Source of the DNA: Paracoccaceae bacterium
GTDB lineage: Bacteria > Pseudomonadota > Alphaproteobacteria > Rhodobacterales > Rhodobacteraceae
DNA: 64,000 nt
Direction: 5' to 3'
Assembly: GCA_958296035.1 (NCBI GenBank)
Contig: OY282431.1
Coordinates: 124,001 to 188,000 of the forward strand
Below the pieces are notes generated by a model, which was not told the origin of the DNA, searched no databases, and saw nothing but the letters and a program-made list of their open reading frames with translations. Positions 63,115 to 64,000 of this stretch are shown here, piece after piece. The translations under genes and the position numbers were made by a program. Each line of letters opens with the position of its first letter. Position 1 is the first letter of the stretch.

Positions 63115-64000
63115 CTACAAGTGCTGCTCCACGCTTCCGGCAAGCTGGCGGCGGTTGTGCCCAGTGACCACAACCTCGTGGATTTTCCCCGGAGTGCACG
63201 GCTTGTCGAGTTTGAATTCGACATACTGGCCGTTGCGAGCTGTCAAGGGAGATTCAGCCAGCACCGAGTGTGTCGACCCAATCTGGCTGTCCAGGTAGAG
63301 AGCTCTCCGCCGGTCGCCAGTCTGGCGTAGGCGCGCAGCTCGTTGGCGAACTAGCGGGACAGGCACCTGCGGCATCCTTGCAGCCGGTGTGCCATTACGG
63401 GGGCTAAATGGAAACACATGCAGCCAGATAAGTTCGCACTCATCCACTAGTCGTAAGGTGTTTTCGAACATCTCTTCGCTTTCGGTTGGAAACCCTGCGA
63501 TGAGGTCAGCTCCAAACACCACGTCTGGGCGAATGGCCCGGACCCGATTGCACGTTTCGATCGCAACCTCCCGTGAGTGACGGCGCTTCATGCGCTTGAG
63601 AATCATGTTGTCTCCCGCCTGCAAGGAGAGATGCAGGTGCGGCATGACCCTGTTGCTTGACGCAAATGCGTCCATAAACTCATCGTCAATCTCGGCCGGA
63701 TCGATGGATGACAGCCGCAGTCTGGGCAGTTCGGGTACCAACCTGATGATGCGATGAACGAGATTGCCAAATGCAGGCCTGCCTGGCAGGTCAGACCCCC
63801 AACTGGTCAGGTCTACACCAGTCAGAACGACTTCCTTATAACCATGCTGAACCAGTGTCTTTACCTGGGTCACAACCTGTCCTGCAGGAACCGATCTGGC
63901 GCGCCCTCTGCCGTAAGGTATGATGCAGAATGTGCAGCGGTGGTCGCAGCCATCCTGAACGCGCACGAAGGCGCAGGCACGATTGCCGAAACCCTGGATC
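63115..64000 (-). CDS. mtaB: tRNA t6A37 methylthiotransferase (partial, N-terminus off the window)
   Basis: This radical-SAM enzyme of the MiaB/MtaB family converts t6A37 to ms2t6A37 in tRNA. The visible part has the SAM cluster CDHRCTFCIIPYGRGRARS, the ELVLTGVDLTSWG-like KEVVLTGVDLTSWGSDL, LRLSSIDPAEIDDE, HLHLSLQAGDNMILKRMKRR and GADLIAGFPTESEEMF. A TRAM-like C-terminus (YVEFKLDKPCTPGKI) ends at 63115. IDPAEI and the GVD motif point to MtaB rather than MiaB. The first 120 or so residues lie beyond 64000. Confidence 0.92.
   Translation of the reverse strand, partial: IQGFGNRACAFVRVQDGCDHRCTFCIIPYGRGRARSVPAGQVVTQVKTLVQHGYKEVVLTGVDLTSWGSDLPGRPAFGNLVHRIIRLVPELPRLRLSSIDPAEIDDEFMDAFASSNRVMPHLHLSLQAGDNMILKRMKRRHSREVAIETCNRVRAIRPDVVFGADLIAGFPTESEEMFENTLRLVDECELIWLHVFPFSPRNGTPAARMPQVPVPLVRQRAARLRQTGDRRRALYLDSQIGSTHSVLAESPLTARNGQYVEFKLDKPCTPGKIHEVVVTGHNRRQLAGSVEQHL

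Noticed and set aside
1-64000. tRNA, rRNA and CRISPR arrays
   Set aside because: I looked for cloverleaf arms, rRNA stretches and regularly spaced short repeats and saw none that I could support by eye.

Overview
The window looks like a chromosomal segment of an alphaproteobacterium, probably a free-living or host-associated Rhodospirillales-like lineage. This is inferred from the gene types and order: Rieske/cytochrome b/cytochrome c1 as petABC, serC-serA, matB-like acyl-CoA synthetase, mtaB and an EamA exporter. I cannot name a species. Housekeeping genes alternate with two large accessory regions and with many insertion sequences, both intact and decayed.
Region 1 (1-12.6 kb, minus strand) is the most unusual part. 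It holds a three-gene operon: a four-TM coiled-coil protein, a membrane-anchored vWA-like protein, and a MotA/TolQ/ZorA-like channel protein with a long coiled-coil tail. Downstream on the same strand lie a possible Ntn-hydrolase gene, a 73-codon ORF and a MotB/ZorB-like membrane protein that runs off the left edge. The channel tail carries a near-perfect 2 x 77-residue duplication and the MotB-like protein carries 4 x 79-residue repeats. The Ntn-hydrolase gene has an in-frame TAA and its 3' end is split off by an IS4-type element, which itself holds a second related element. Both transposases are fused to a DruA (DUF4338) domain.
Region 2 (12.8-33.3 kb) has serC-serA, decayed IS copies, an AbiEi-like/HipA fusion kinase, aroC, an EamA transporter, an oligopeptide-type ABC transporter with its binding protein, a glycine-amidinotransferase-like enzyme and an exonuclease/CBS/DUF294 protein.
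Region 3 (33.5-56.3 kb, mostly plus strand) is a defence island. It opens with a serine-recombinase remnant. Then come four large tightly packed genes: an SNF2 helicase, a 1564-residue Eco57I-type adenine methylase, a 2093-residue DEAD/DUF1998 helicase, and an SF1 helicase with a RelE-like N-terminus. These mix DISARM class-1-like and Druantia DruE-like parts without matching either known layout. They are followed by small unknown genes, a single-chain GmrSD-type enzyme and a decaying YafQ-type toxin-antitoxin pair.
Region 4 (56.7-64 kb) returns to core genes: petABC, matB, a DUF1828 gene cut by an IS982 element, and the 3' part of mtaB.
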